Of a stretch of DNA of 64,000 nt, positions 34,961-47,749 are shown piece by piece; within the stretch, counting starts at the first letter, position 1; each line of letters starts with the position of its first letter. Under the pieces are notes generated by a model, which was given only the letters and a program-made list of their open reading frames with translations, did not search any database and was not told the DNA's origin. Made by a program: the position numbers and the translations under genes. Origin of the DNA: Thereva unica (taxonomy: Eukaryota > Arthropoda > Insecta > Diptera > Therevidae). The stretch covers positions 2,829,445 to 2,893,444 of the forward strand of contig OX465286.1 in assembly GCA_949987705.1 (NCBI GenBank), read 5' to 3'.

Positions 34961-37109
34961 GGGTGAAGGCGAATGAAGATATAAGGCATTGAGGGTGTGG
35001 AAGGAAGGACAACAGGAACAGGATAAGAACAAGTAGAGCTATAAGGCGGCGTCATCTCTGAGGTGTCCCTCAGGCCTTAACCAAAAGTTTGTAAGATTTA
35101 ATTAATGAGCGAGGTAAAATGTCTCAGTTGAGTTCAATCCCGAAATCTGTGGATTAGTTCTTTTGCAAGTTTAGTTTGAATGTAAACATATGTCTCTGTG
35201 TGTGTTATACAGTAACAAGCATATATGCATATGCTTTAATATATACATACACAAAAAGGGAGAGAAATCTAAATAGGCATAGATTATATTGATCCTTACA
35301 TACCTGTGGTTGCAGGAATATTTTGGCTTTGATAGAAGGGTTCACAAAAGGATATTCGGATGTAATTTAGGTCAGGTGTCGGTTTCGAGTGTAATTTCCG
35401 CACCGCCCTCCCCACCCACTATGTTTTAGAATAGTTTCTGGATGGTGTGCTGGTTGAATTTCTAAACGCTTTCTCTGGCCCGACATGGACTTCTCTTTTG
35501 TTTTATATATTAAAACAGTCCTCCTTCACTTTTACCACCATCCTATCTCCTCCTGCCCTGCCAACATCAACCCATCTCCGCTTTCTCCTTCAACCAACTC
35601 CTTGGTTCTTTAACCATCATCATGCATCACAATCTACCGTTTACCACCCATCTAACAATTGAATGAATAAAGGGTTCTTTGAATGGTCTTGAAGAAGAAA
35701 GACGATGGTGACTATATATATATAGAGCAGGATTTTGGTTCTGGTTATATTCGAACAGGGTTTTAAGGGTAAGAAAATAAGAGAGAAGTTAATAAGTTTT
35801 TGGGAAGATATCCTGTGGATAAGGAGTTGGGTGTTTTCTTTTGTTTTAATACAAGGCATAGAGAATCACGTTCATACTGAAATACCCATTAGGTGGCCCT
35901 TCAATAATAACAGAGACACAAGACCTCTATTCTCTTACTATACTATAAAATCTTTGGGATTTTCTTTCCTTAATCCTTGATGATTTTAGGACTCCCATTT
36001 CAATTTTGATTTGGTAACAAGAATGATGTATGTGCGTGTGTATACATTTTGTCGTTTCTGGTTGTTATATATACCTTAACACCATTATTATTATTCTTCT
36101 TCTGCCACTTCAACTATGCGCTCTAGTTGACATTTAGTACAAAATTTCCTTCTCCCTTCATTTTATCTTTGTACAGATAAGGTTACTGAGTTTTTCCTTT
36201 ATCGTTTTTCTTTTTAAAAAATACACATTTTCTCTTACTTTTTATCCTATTGTAGTAGATAGCGATTTGGATAGAGAGGGTTATTCCCCAGATAGAAGGG
36301 GATCCCGAAATGGATATGTGACAGGTAAATACTATAAAGTGCTATTCTTTCTGTTTGTTTTTTTTTTTTTTTTTTTTGCTCAGGCTGTGAATATTTACAA
36401 TCCCATGTGACAGAAAATCATGTGAAGTTGGTATGAAGTATACATTACCGGGCATTTTACGACAACGAGAAAGCAGCACCGAAGTGTTATATAAGTTAAG
36501 CTCCCTTTTTCTCTGTCTCTCTCTGTTCCTCTCTAAAATTTCTGTTCTTTTGAGACATATGCCTTTAGTTATATCGAAAAAGGAACCCACCACCACCCTT
36601 ATACCTATAGAAAATTTCACTCAATTTAGTAGTGCTCACCCCTCTCCCAAAATACCCTTCTTTCAAGCAAATGTCGTTCGGTTAAAGTTTCATCGCAAAA
36701 ATGCACATTCAGGACTTTTTCGATTACATTTTGTCCGATTTGGAATCGTTTTCTAGTTCCGGCCGGTAGGGCGAAGGCAAGGGGTGGCAGAAGTTTTTTT
36801 TTTGTTGTACATATTAAATCGATTTAAATTTAAACAGCATTGCACCCACAGAGTTAAACGAGTCTATTTTAGATTTTGCTTATATACATACATATATGGA
36901 ACATGAAAAAATAATTTATTTTGTAAATCCAATTTTAGTTTGGTTAGAGAAATGTTAATGGCAGCCAGAGCGCTTAGAATTTGTTTGTTCAATTTGTTTA
37001 TTAATGAATAATTCTGTTAAGTAATCACAAAGAGACGCGATTCCACCAAATGAGTGGCAAAGTTCCCATTAAAGTGTGCCTATCAAATGCAGTTTAATGA
37101 TATTTGTCT
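34961..37109. other. non-coding stretch
   Basis: TATA/CA runs, poly(T) at 36358-36377 and TCTCTC patches. A 107-codon plus-strand frame ending at 36756 shows no domain or splice support. No gene is called. Confidence 0.55.
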
Positions 37110-37207
37110 TAATTACCTTTATATTACCCCTGGAAGACGTTTTATTACAAAATATTTTATGACGAGAGAGGTAATAATAGAGTAATAAAAGGGTAATAAA
37201 ATAATAA
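37110..37207. repeat. inverted pair of 11-bp-period arrays
   Basis: T-strand units (37110-37147) face G-strand units (37168-37207) across a spacer of about 20 bases. The right-hand arm is preceded by ATGACGAGAGA, close to ATGAACCAGAGA before the array at 39576. This suggests a shared junction sequence. Confidence 0.75.
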
Positions 37208-39575
37208 CATTATAAAAATGCACTGAAGAGTCACGTTAAAGGACGACATTTTTTTTAGATTTTGGAGAACACTTTGAAAAATATTTAATTAATAAAAGGA
37301 CTTGATAGCTATCACCATTAAAGGATATTAAATGCAAAGGACTTTTACCTGCCAACTTAGATTGATCACATTTTGAGGTGATTTCTTTAGTTCCAATAAT
37401 TTAGGTGTAAAACTTTAGGTCACTTTCAAGCATCCAGCTTAAAGACCAATCAACAGTCTGTAATTTTTTGGAGTATACGAGTATATCCAAGAGACACGCT
37501 AGTTCTAAAGATATTCGTTGCGATGTTCAATAGCAATAATTAATTTCTCTACCGTAATAGAACTGGAGAACTGGATAGATATTACCCCCTACACCTCCTC
37601 AACGAATGGCGTAGAATGTTTATTTTTAATTGTTCATTGTTTTGGGTTTATTCTTTATGTAAGCTTGACAACACGAAATTGTGTATGGTATGTTCGCAAA
37701 TGAACTCCTTTGTAGGTAAGCTTAAATTAAAATAAAGTTAATAACTAAAATTACACAAAAGGCGACCAAAAGCACAAAGAACAAGTGGCGACAGAAGAAC
37801 AATCTGTAATTTGGTTTTCTGTGTGTGTTTAAAAAAAACTACTCAACAACAACCAGCCAACACCATTGGGTTCTCGCTCTTCAATTCCTTTCAAGCAATT
37901 TGAAAACGTTTCAAACACACACACACAAGCACGTTACAATCATATTTCAAATATAACTTTCAACAGGATCCTTTCCTCAAAAAATAGTAAGGATGTGTAA
38001 ACGCGGATTATGATGCTCCTCTGAAGCCGAAACCAACGCTCCCCCCGCCCCCACACACCGACGACGAATATGAATTTATTGCATATTATACTACTTTATT
38101 CAGCATGGAAAAGGGTAGCATACGTGCTTTAGTATAGTTGATATTCGCAAGGGTTTTGCTGTTGTTGGTGTTGTGTTGTTGGTGTTAGATGCTGATGACG
38201 ATGATGGCGGTGCTGGAAAGGAATGATGCACAAGTTACTGGGTTGGAATGGGTGACTGGGTCGAAATAGTGTTAATAGAAAACACTGCACTGGCAGCATA
38301 AGAGCGGAGAAGCGCTTAAAAGGGTGCTCTTGTGTTATGATAGTTCCATTTTTTGTTTCAGTTGGAGCAGGAGTGGGGGTGTGTTTTTGGCTGGGCTGGT
38401 TGTTGATTTATGACAAAGTGTAAATTTTACAAAAACATAGCGCAGCAAAGTGAGAAGCAAAGAAGAAATTTGTTCCTCAAACTTTCGTTTATTTCAAAAT
38501 TTTAATTAAGTTTTCCTTCTCTCTGCTCCCCGAACCCACCGCCCGCCCCCTCTACACTTAACTTACTTCTACTCGCATCTAAATTCCATATCCTTATATC
38601 TATATGTACCGTGTACAGGCGCAACTGTTCTTTATGTATGGGTATATAGCAAAAACTAAAATGCATAAATGATGTAGAAACATAATTAACCATATTTTAG
38701 TACTAGTAATGAAAGTTCTATAGTACCAAATACCCACCATATATATTTACCCGTACTTTCCTGTATATAGTTCCCACTTAACCCCTTAATAAGTGTCACT
38801 CACATTCACTGGGTGTGTGTGTTGTGTATAGTTGATAATAAGGATACTGAACAGTTTCAAAAATAAAATATCCTGAATTCTTTTCACTAATTACTTTGTG
38901 CTGTTTTATGGCATTTTAATTAAATAACTAAGATTTTTTTCAATTTTACTATTTCCACGTTCTTTCTTGCCACCTCCACACTTTTAATTATTATCATTTC
39001 ATAAACTAGACATTATTTGTGTTATGATGAAAGGAACGAGCGTGCATAAAAGAAAAGGAGATTATTTTGTAAATGAAAATCAGCGAAGCAGGAAATTAAA
39101 TTGGTTTGATGTAAGCTTCTCTTGCATTATTGTGTTCACCTAACCAACTAAACGATCAAACCTAACTTGGTTTGTCTCATGGCTAAAACAATAAAGCATG
39201 GTTGGTTTCTATTGATATGAAATGTGGTTGTCCGCCGTTTAACATTGTGTTCTACTTCTCAGTACATCCAATTTACCTGTCACAAAGGACTTGCCAACAG
39301 AGGATACTATTTGCTATTTATAGCACTATGCATAGGCACCAACTGCCAGATGATGTGAGGAGAGATAGGAATCAAGCAATCTGTTGTTTTGTTTGTTTTG
39401 CTAAAAGATATCACACAAAGAAATTAATGAATTTCAAGCAAACGAATTAAAACTATTTTCATTGTGAAGAATTTTTACCTGTTTTGTACGGTTTTCTATT
39501 TATCATTTCGGTTTCTTTAGATTTTGCATTATTCAGGAAAAAATGCTCATTCAAAACATTATTATGAACCAGAGA
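37208..39575. other. non-coding stretch
   Basis: AT-rich, CA repeat near 37915, TTG-rich patch near 38160. No gene supported. Confidence 0.6.
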
Positions 39576-39628
39576 GGTAATAAAAGGGTAATTAAAAGTA
39601 AACGGAAAGGTAATAAAAAGGTACTAAA
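39576..39628 (-). repeat. 11-bp-period array, G-strand orientation on plus
   Basis: Four or five units (GGTAATAAAAG, GGTAATTAAAAG and similar). A lone degenerate unit follows at 39721-39736. Confidence 0.8.
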
Positions 39629-41099
39629 CAATATAATCGGATTTAGAGTTCTGTTTTCATACCACAAACTCTTGTAACTTATCTTGTATTTTTTTTTACA
39701 AAACACTCTCTTTTCCAGAGGTTATAAAAGGGTAATACAACGAAATGTTATAATACGGTATTTGAGAGGCACTTTATTGGGTTGAGTTCTTGGTTAATAT
39801 CTTTAAAAAAATGGACCTAAAATTTTTCTTATAAAACATGCCTTTTTCCTGGGGTACTTTAGGTGGTTGTTTCACCGACATCTGGTAGATGTCGTCTAAT
39901 TGAGTTTGAGTTTTAAGAGGGACAATTGGATCATCAGTGATGATTCTCATACCACTGTGTGAACTGTGTGTAATCAAACCAAAGTCCTCTGGGGTGGCGG
40001 TATGCAGGCTTATCGCCTTCTAATGCTGATGATTTAAAATAGTTGTTTTTATTGGCGATTAAGAATAATTCGACCTTTACAAAGAAAGGTATGTATAGCC
40101 CACGCTAAGGAGTTTTTATTTCTTTTATTAATAAAATTTTCGATTCGCTCATTTCAAAATTCCTAAGAAAACATTTGTGCAAATCTATTACATAATGAAG
40201 GCCCAGAAAACAGGGATTTTTCACCTAGGCGATTTTCTAGTCGTGATTTTGTTTATTTTTTCCATTTTTTTACCCAATTTTTTTAATTGGGTCCACTTTA
40301 TGGGACCCTTAAAAGTGCTGAAAGCTTCTTTCCCTAAAATATATTTTCCTTGTTCTTCCCCCTCCCCCGGTCTCCTTGCTAGAGAAAATTCCCAGTAAAA
40401 AATAATTAACATACAACTTGCATGCCCTTTTCTGAGTGGTTCTTGAGGAGGTTTTTAGGTTGGGCGGGGAGGGGGGGTATGTAGAGATTTTTTGTTTATT
40501 TTCCAGTAAGTTCATAACTGAAAGAAGTATATGGAGGGAGAAGAAATGAGTAGTGGGTGGAAACGAATTTTTGGAAATTTCTTTTATAATAAAATCAAGA
40601 CCAGGAATCATTTTTATACACTGGGACGGTAAACGACGAAGGTCGAAGGCGGATTGTTATTATGTACTAGGAGCGGGCAATGTTTTGAAGGTACAAGCAC
40701 AACAAAAAAAATCAACAAGCAGAAGGGAATATTTCACAGTTCGATGATAATACGAAAAAGGAAAAAACGTTTTCATGAAACAATTTAAAAACTGTTTAAA
40801 ACAAATAAAAAACGAGGAGAAAAACGAGAAATATTAGAAATTATTTCCAAGAACTATTTGCATTAACAGAGGAAAGAACTTGATATGTTTTTTGAAGTAT
40901 TGCAAAAACGAAAAGAAAATGGAGGAATGTTTTTGTTAAGTGATATTAAAAAGTCTGCCTTATTTGAGTTTCAAAAATATAAAGTACATACTGTGAAATT
41001 AAAATGGAAGAGATACTAAATCAACAGCAATGATTATGGAAGTACTGCCTGTGTAATATTATGATATGAACAAAAAAACTCATTTTGCGATAGACATGG
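39629..41099. other. non-coding stretch
   Basis: Poly(A)-rich and AT-rich. No gene, RNA or recognisable element. Confidence 0.6.
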
Positions 41100-41450
41100 G
41101 AGGAACAGTATTTAGGTCTTTATAAAGATATGAGGCAGTAATTACAGTCTTATATATAACCTATAAAATGCCGTTTTATGATGTTTCGTTTTATTACCCT
41201 TTTATTACCTCATTTATAATTTGATCAGTTTTAGCGGCATTTAAATATATTAAACAGGTACTTACACTCTTAAAGTGCCTTTCCAAAACCGTTCTACTAT
41301 GTTTCGTTTTATTACCCCAGAGAAAAATTTATATTTTGATCGAACCGTTTCAACACGTCTTTTAAAGATATTAAACAAGTACCCAACCTCTTGAAGTACC
41401 ATTACATGATGTTTCGCTTTATTACCATTTTATTACCCTGGGTAATAAAA
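41100..41450. repeat. tandem repeat of about 110-118 bp units containing the 11-bp motif
   Basis: The landmark GTTTCG(T/C)TTTATTACC recurs at 41183, 41301 and 41411 (spacing 118 and 110). In between, blocks such as AAAGATATTAAACAAGTAC recur with variation, and a partial unit precedes the first. Divergence between units is substantial, so the array is old. It ends in the palindrome TTATTACCCTGGGTAATAA (41430-41448). Confidence 0.75.
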
Positions 41451-42982
41451 CATGTTTTGTGACTCTAACAGTCAGTTGGTATGCCCTTGAAGGATCGGAA
41501 CCATAGAGCCGTGTTCATTCTTGGCTAGATCGCCTGGCATGAGATACCAGTAATGTGCATCAGCGGGACCAATCGGATCCTCCTACTAAACCTACCAGAC
41601 CAGAAACCTACTAAACTAACCTACAGGCTAAATAATTTTCTTTAATTCATGTTTCAATTATCTACAGTTTCTATAAGCTTCTACTAAGAATAGCAAATTG
41701 CCCTAAATCCGGCTATTTTTTTTAAACCATTGGATATCTCCACTAGATTTTAAATACAGCCTACTATTCTAAGCCTAAGCTAAACAGGGATAAAACCCCC
41801 TTCAGTGAATAATTAAAATCTTTTTCCGTTTTAATTTATTCTTATGAAGGCAAAAGAAAAAACCATAATCCCATTTATTTTTTCAACTCGTAGTCCTTTC
41901 TAGATCCTTTTAGACACAGATAGAGTGCCTGGTTGGAATCGTAATCGCCCTCCGCGCTAGAGTCTTGCTGTTTCGAAAGAAGGTGTCGGAAGGTTTGAGT
42001 AAGAGGTAACAACCGGAGCACAACGGACCAGAGAATGAATGTGAATTAAATAGGAATGATGATGATTCAAAACCGAGATCAATCCCGCATTGCATCATTG
42101 TGCAGCTTTAAGCTCAATTATGTACTTTGTAATAGATTCAGACGTACTTGTCCGTAATGAGAAGCAAACAAACTGCCAGGATGCAGGATATGCATGGCAA
42201 TTGTATAAAGAGGTTCCCTTTCATTATTCAAGTGCGTTGATGAACCCGGAATGTATATGTGATATGTGGTGTCACTATCATCTCATTCCGTTTATGTTGT
42301 ACCATTCTATTTTCATCTACACTATATGGGTAAAGATGGGTCTCTATATATATAATTGTAGCCCATCACTGCACTCTGTCTAACTATGGATATAATATAG
42401 TAGGAATAGCAAAAGCATTTAACCAAACACGGTTTGTGCAAATTCATGGGTAGAAGCAATATATATAGGATAGTGTCCGGGGGGAGGCTGCTGGCGAGCA
42501 CTGTTAAAGGGTGTTGGAATTATGTGGGAGATGAATGTAAATAATCCTTGCCACCGACTAATTTACATTTTCGCTCTTTGTGCATTTCAATGCCGTTTTA
42601 TGTGCATGCCATTATGCACATATATGGTCCTAGGTAGTGCATATCCTAAAAACGGATTATATTCGCTGAGTGTTTAGATTATATTCTGTGTATGTTTAAG
42701 GGGTAGCGCCCCATGGATCAGACAAAAGATGGCGGGTGGGCATAGTTTAGATATAATTACACCAAAATCGGATAAACCACAATATTATGCCGACAAAATA
42801 TTTGAGGCCAGCAACCACTATTTAAACCGACCCAACCCCTCACGTTCCTCTTTAACGGGGAATTAAACTGGCCCATCATGAATGAGGTAATATAAATTTT
42901 TCGTTTCGTTGTTGTTTTTGGGTAAATGGCAGATGAATGTAGTGAAAAAAGGCAGGAAGTAGGAGAAGGTTAAAGTGGAAAA
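41451..42982. other. non-coding stretch
   Basis: 41460-41640 is GC-richer but unidentified. The rest is AT-rich with TATA runs. No gene supported. Confidence 0.55.
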
Positions 42983-43054
42983 GACGAAGGATTCGAACCC
43001 GAGACCTCTGGGATGGAAGCAAGACGCCTTACACCATAGGCTACCGATGCCCCC
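42983..43054 (-). other. tRNA-like sequence (decayed tRNA or SINE head)
   Basis: On the minus strand, 72 bases start GGGGGCATCGGTAGCCTATG. They carry an A-box-like TAGCCTATGG and a perfect B-box-like GGGTTCGAATCC at normal tRNA spacing, followed by a T-run. A loop CTTCCAT in the anticodon position would read TCC (Gly). The acceptor stem pairs poorly and the T-stem is imperfect, so a working tRNA is unlikely. A tRNA-derived SINE promoter or tRNA pseudogene fits better. Confidence 0.5.
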
Positions 43055-43204
43055 TGGAGCTGGATTGACAGTTTTCTTTTTGGCTGTTCACTACACTACT
43101 ACCATATTGGACGCCGCCAAATCTAAACTCCACAACACGGGTATTTTTATAGCCGCTACCATATATTAGTTGGCTCGGCTCATACCCTCTGGCTAACGCC
43201 GCCC

Positions 43205-43364
43205 ATTCGTGCAATTTTTAACAAGCAATTCGTTCCTAAATAAAACAGTTCGACACTGTGTGGAACAATCTGTCGAAGTCAGTATTCCCGAACTCCTACA
43301 ACATACAAGAGTTAAAACGCAGAATGCATCACCATCCCCGCCAATACCCACCGGACCTATTCTA
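43205..43364 (+). pseudogene. LINE carboxy-terminal remnant, frameshifted
   Basis: One frame reads SFLNKTVRH. A shift near 43255 then gives VWNNLSKSVFPNSYNIQELK, followed by basic/His-rich residues and a TAA. The sequence W(N)xLxxxVFPxSYNxQxxK is a well-known end of jockey/CR1-type LINE proteins. The frameshift and loss of all RT sequence upstream show a dead, 5'-truncated copy. Confidence 0.55.
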
Positions 43365-46300
43365 ACTCCTTTAACTGAGATTACTTCTCGACATTCCACC
43401 ATATGAGACGTGACCAACGGCATGACGGACTGTGGTGCTATAAAAGGGAGACGATTTCTAAGCGCAGAACTGCAACATAACAAAAATTCCTTGTTGCATA
43501 TTTTAAATAATAACAGAAAAGCCAATCGAGCCCCACTTTAACTCCGCTGCATATGCATTTTATTTATTTTTATTTTATTTTATTTTCCATACATAACATA
43601 TATCCCAGCTTAAATGAATGGCAGCAATTGGGGAAATTCCCTTATGGGTGATATCGAAATGAAAAGCTCTTGATGTTATCTTATTTTTGGAAAGCTCATT
43701 TCCTCTGGCATTTCCTATTTTATTCAACCGTAACAACGATGGCTTGAATTCCGATAGTTGGAATGATCAGCAGACGTGCCTGTTAGTGGTGGTTTGCTAG
43801 AGAGATGTGGAGGGTTGAATCAGAATTGTTTGTGGTAATGGGGAGAGCGTTGTAGAGCAGCTGCCAGCAAGGGGGCAGGGGCTGGTGTGGCGGCCTGTAT
43901 GCAGAGAGATAAATAGAAATGCAGGACCCTCAAAAATACAAGAGGAGCTGGTCTCGTTTAGAGGACGACCTACCAACTAACCAGCCAACATCCAGCCCCC
44001 TCCCCGGGAACAAACAAGTAGTATATAGCGAGAGAAATGGGGTAGTTAGATACTGTATCGAAGCAGTTCAGACTGAATTGTATAGTACTACACAATCTCC
44101 TGGGTGGAGGAGGGGGTGAAGGAGTATGATTTTGTTTCAGGCCGGTGATGGACGGACGGTAGAGGGGGGTCGTTTTTTTTGTGTGTGTGTTTGTGCTTAA
44201 AAGCACGCAGGATGAAAGAGACGGTTTGTGGTGTTACGGTACGGGGGGTGTTGGAGCAGAGATAAATACAAGTTATGTGGTAGGGATATAACAACTTGAA
44301 GTGGAAGGTCAGTTCCTTGATAATTGGACACGAAGATGTGCACAATCGACATAAATTGGGCTCAAATTGGTTCGTGTAGGCAATATCTGACAGTGACTGT
44401 CTAAAGTAAGATGTAGTATAAAACTTATGTACATTTACTTTATATATATATGAGTGTATGTATAGGTATATATCGTATTTCAAATGGTGAAAACAGTTTT
44501 TGTTTTGTTTTAGTTTTTTTTTCGTTGATCTTTTTATATCTTTTTTTTTTCTTTTTCGCCCTACTTCAATTTAAAACTAACAAAAGGGAAACAAAAAAAT
44601 ATATAGAAGAAAGAAGGAAGGGCGAGATATGATGTAGTATAGGAATCCGTTTCTGTTGTTACCTAAAATGTTATGTCCAAAAAGTCTTAAGGGTAGAATG
44701 GGAAAAAGATTTATGGTATTTCTTTATTTTTCTTTTTTTGTTTTTTTTTTAAAGAGTTCTTCCTTTACAAATGGGTTTTTGGGGAGGGGGTTGGGGATTT
44801 AGTTCCCATCTTCGATGTGTCTAAGAATTCTTAAGTATGCTTGTACTTTCATCAATAATATGTATTTGTTTGTTATTTTTTGTTAAAGGATCTTTTTAAA
44901 TATTTTTAACACATAAAATTGGGGAATAACGCCCATTATAAATCACGTGGATAAGGCAGTGTGGTTAAATCGTACCCTCACTTGTCCTCCCTGATACCTT
45001 CTCGAATAACCGGTGATCGTTTCCACTGCTTTTTTAGCGCAACAGTGGTTTAATGGCTCCCTGTCTTCTTCCTCTACTTAAATGGTGCCATAGTTCGAGT
45101 CTTGTGAAATTTTTATTAATGTACATTACTTCAAATAACATCTATCTTACTTCAAATAACATCTATCTAGTCCTTATTGCTGGACTCGAGTATCTTGAGT
45201 TCTGTTACTCATCTCTACATTTTGCTAATACTTCTATACGTAGTTTTTTCATACATCTTCTCCCACATCATCTACCCCTCCTACATTTCCTGGTCGTTTC
45301 ATGCTTACTTTCCGGCCTATTCACGTTCGTTTTTGATTAGTCCTTCACGAAGATATCAATTCACATTGACATAAAACAACCCGGGAACGAGTTCTTACTT
45401 AAATACGATTTTTTTCAGGATAATTTCTTTTACAAATGATTTTATTATCCTTTTTCTCTTACAAAAAGAAAAGAAGCAACAAAAAAAATAGAAAATCCAT
45501 CCGCAGTTTATACACTTAAAAAATTCATAAAAAATATTTACCCTTCATCCTTTTGCGGTGCACCGGTGAAAAGCAAGTGAACAAAAAACGGAGGAAGAAA
45601 GGGGTTATAAATTTTCCAAGTCTCAGAATATAAGTGAAAATCATTGAAACACAAGAACAAACCCCATATAACACCGACAAAATATGTTACTATGACGAGG
45701 ATCATGGTGAGGGGAGTGTATACATGAAGCAAAAGTAGTCATCATCTTCACAGGTTGAAGGATTCCTGCACCTTCATTTTTTTCTTGCTTTTTTGTGTAT
45801 CCTTTTTCATCTTTCATTTTTCCCAACCACTTTCTCCCTCCCCCTCCTCCCCCTTGCAATACCACTTTCAAACATAAACAGTAACAAGGCATCAATCAAA
45901 AATTCAGCGTGTTTCTCCTTGGTTTTAGTGATAAAAAAAAACTGGATACAAAAGGATTTTATACTTCGTCCTTATTTTGTTGTTCCTTTCGACGTACTCT
46001 GAGTGGGTTGGGTGTGTGTGTGTGTGTATACCATACGGCGTAGCTAGAGCTATTGTGTGTATGTTGATTTTTTGCTTGGATGGCAATGGCGACGGCGGTA
46101 TCCAAATCCATTTTCTTTTTAGGTAAGAACAATATCAACAAAAAAGCAAGCAACAACAACATCAAAAAAACGAAGAAGAAAAAATAAAGGAATTTTGGTA
46201 ATTCAAAGAAAATGGAAAATAGGCTTTAAAGGGAGGAATAATATAAATACATGTATGGGGGAAGGGCATTCGAGTATATCTGAGGTTGGCTTGATAAAAA

Positions 46301-46504
46301 AAATGATAAAAGGACCAAAAAAACGGGAGCACACACACATGCAAGTGGGTGAGGTGCACCTACCACAAATTTAATATTTTTGTTAAGCCGCGTACACACG
46401 GGCCTTCTTCAACTCAGTAACCATATCTCCCAGCGGTAGATCCAATGTGACAGCCATGCACGAGGTGGATGCGAACTACCGAAAGGACCCTATTTTATAA
46501 ACAA
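43365..46504. other. non-coding stretch
   Basis: ATTTT repeats at 43560-43587, poly(T) runs, GTGTGT at 46007-46026, and a small exact tandem at 45126-45167. No gene is called. Confidence 0.6.
45126..45167. repeat. 21-bp exact tandem duplication
   Basis: The unit beginning TTACTTCAAATAACATC is present twice, 45126-45146 and 45147-45167, without a mismatch. Confidence 0.9.
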
Positions 46505-46740
46505 AATACCCTAGCAGCCTTCTTAGACACCTACAAGAGGCCTTTAACAATGTTGAATAGATTTGAAAGGATCTAATAGCCTTCAACGTATGCTTAGAAA
46601 ATGACTGGCTACTATATATTGAGCTGATCCGAGAGAAACAAAATGCTAGTCAAGTACGTCAACTGGGGCTACACCACGGAGGAGGAGTGATCTCCTGTTT
46701 GCTATGGTTAGTAACTATAAAAATCATGCTACAAAAGCCC
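46505..46740 (+). pseudogene. reverse-transcriptase relic (R1/I-type LINE), multiply broken
   Basis: TLAAFLDTY, then after a one-base shift EAFNNVE, matches RT motif A of LINEs (xxAxFLDIEGAFNNV). About 35 codons later GLHHGGGVISCLLWLV matches motif B (GTPQGGVISPLLW). The spacing is right for one RT domain. Frameshifts and stops occur between and after the motifs, and the FADD box is absent or lost. Confidence 0.6.
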
Positions 46741-47486
46741 AGCCAGAAACGGAAAGGTACTAACCATGCCCAGCTGAATTAGTGCTGATGGATTTAATAT
46801 TAAAACCATAAAAATATAAATTAATCACATCACAAATAAAAAGGATTTATCTGCGGTCGATTTAAAAGCCATAACGTGTTACAAAGTATGGATTAATGGA
46901 TTTTATTAAGTTTGGAAAAACATTATTAATTATGTAATTGAAAATTACCAAACAGAACAATTGGAAAATATGGGCGATTACCAGAGGCCTACATTAAGCG
47001 GAAATTGCGCTGATTATTGGATTTATTTTCCCCGAAAGTTTTCCCCCCTCTCTTATTTTGTACGAAGCCAACCACATCGTATTATAAATAAAAGCTAATT
47101 AAAAATTGGAAATAATTAATAAACTATTAGTAATTATGAAATTGCCAACGTATTTTCTATCTAGTTAATAATGGTCAACCATTATGAAATTATCACTGGG
47201 ATATTTTCATTTGTTACGGTGTCTGTTTTCTACTATGTATGCTTGTATATTATCTGAAATGAGGGAAGAATATTCAATTAACGGACGGAGTATTGACAAA
47301 ATAACCAATCAAGGTTTAGTATTGGATGGCGCCCCATCTAAACCCTATCTCATTTCTCGACAGAAGTTAAATCCCACCGCTGCCACCAACTGTTGTAGCA
47401 GGGTGATTCTTTCAATACTAGAGGGTTAAAGGTACTAGCTCTATAGTGGTTTGCCCGAAGGAGGCAAGCAGCATTCGCCACCTCAC
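46741..47486. other. non-coding stretch between transposon relics
   Basis: AT-rich, with a less AT-rich part at 47280-47480 that may belong to the gypsy relic downstream. No LTR could be recognised. Confidence 0.45.
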
Positions 47487-47749
47487 CTGAGGCTACCCAA
47501 TTCAATTTCCATCCCGATGGATGAGAGCCCAGTAGAGCACACAGAATTTGTAACTCGTCTTCGTAGTACTCACATGAAAGGTTTCTCCGCAACACAGCCT
47601 CGACAGTCGATTCAGAAGAATGTATATGTGCCCAAAACCCTAGATAAAGCCGACTGCGTTTTCGTACGTACCGTGTTCGTAGACCATTCGAACAACCATA
47701 CGAAGGACCATTTAAGGTAATCCAAGTTGAGCGAGAGTTGGATATGTGA
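47487..47749 (+). pseudogene. Ty3/gypsy integrase carboxy-terminal relic, frameshifted
   Basis: The frame starts with LRLPNS and continues EFVTRLR, NVYVPKTL and ADCVFVRT. It then shifts by one base near 47672 to RVRRPFEQPYEGPFKVIQVE and a TGA. The order LRLP - F(V/L)xxLR - VFVRxDxVRxPLxxPYxGPFxV is characteristic of the tail of gypsy-type integrases, just before or at the GPY/F module. The rest of pol and the LTRs are not seen. Confidence 0.7.

Noticed and set aside
34350..35055. Open frames of 94-155 codons across the AT microsatellites on both strands
   Set aside because: They consist mainly of Ile-Tyr repeats from (AT)n and have no domain.
36342..36756. 92-107 codon frames on both strands
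   Set aside because: Low-complexity Ser/Leu/Lys content from pyrimidine runs; no splice or motif support.
42983..43054. Functional tRNA-Gly
   Set aside because: A and B boxes are good but the acceptor stem and T-stem do not pair well.
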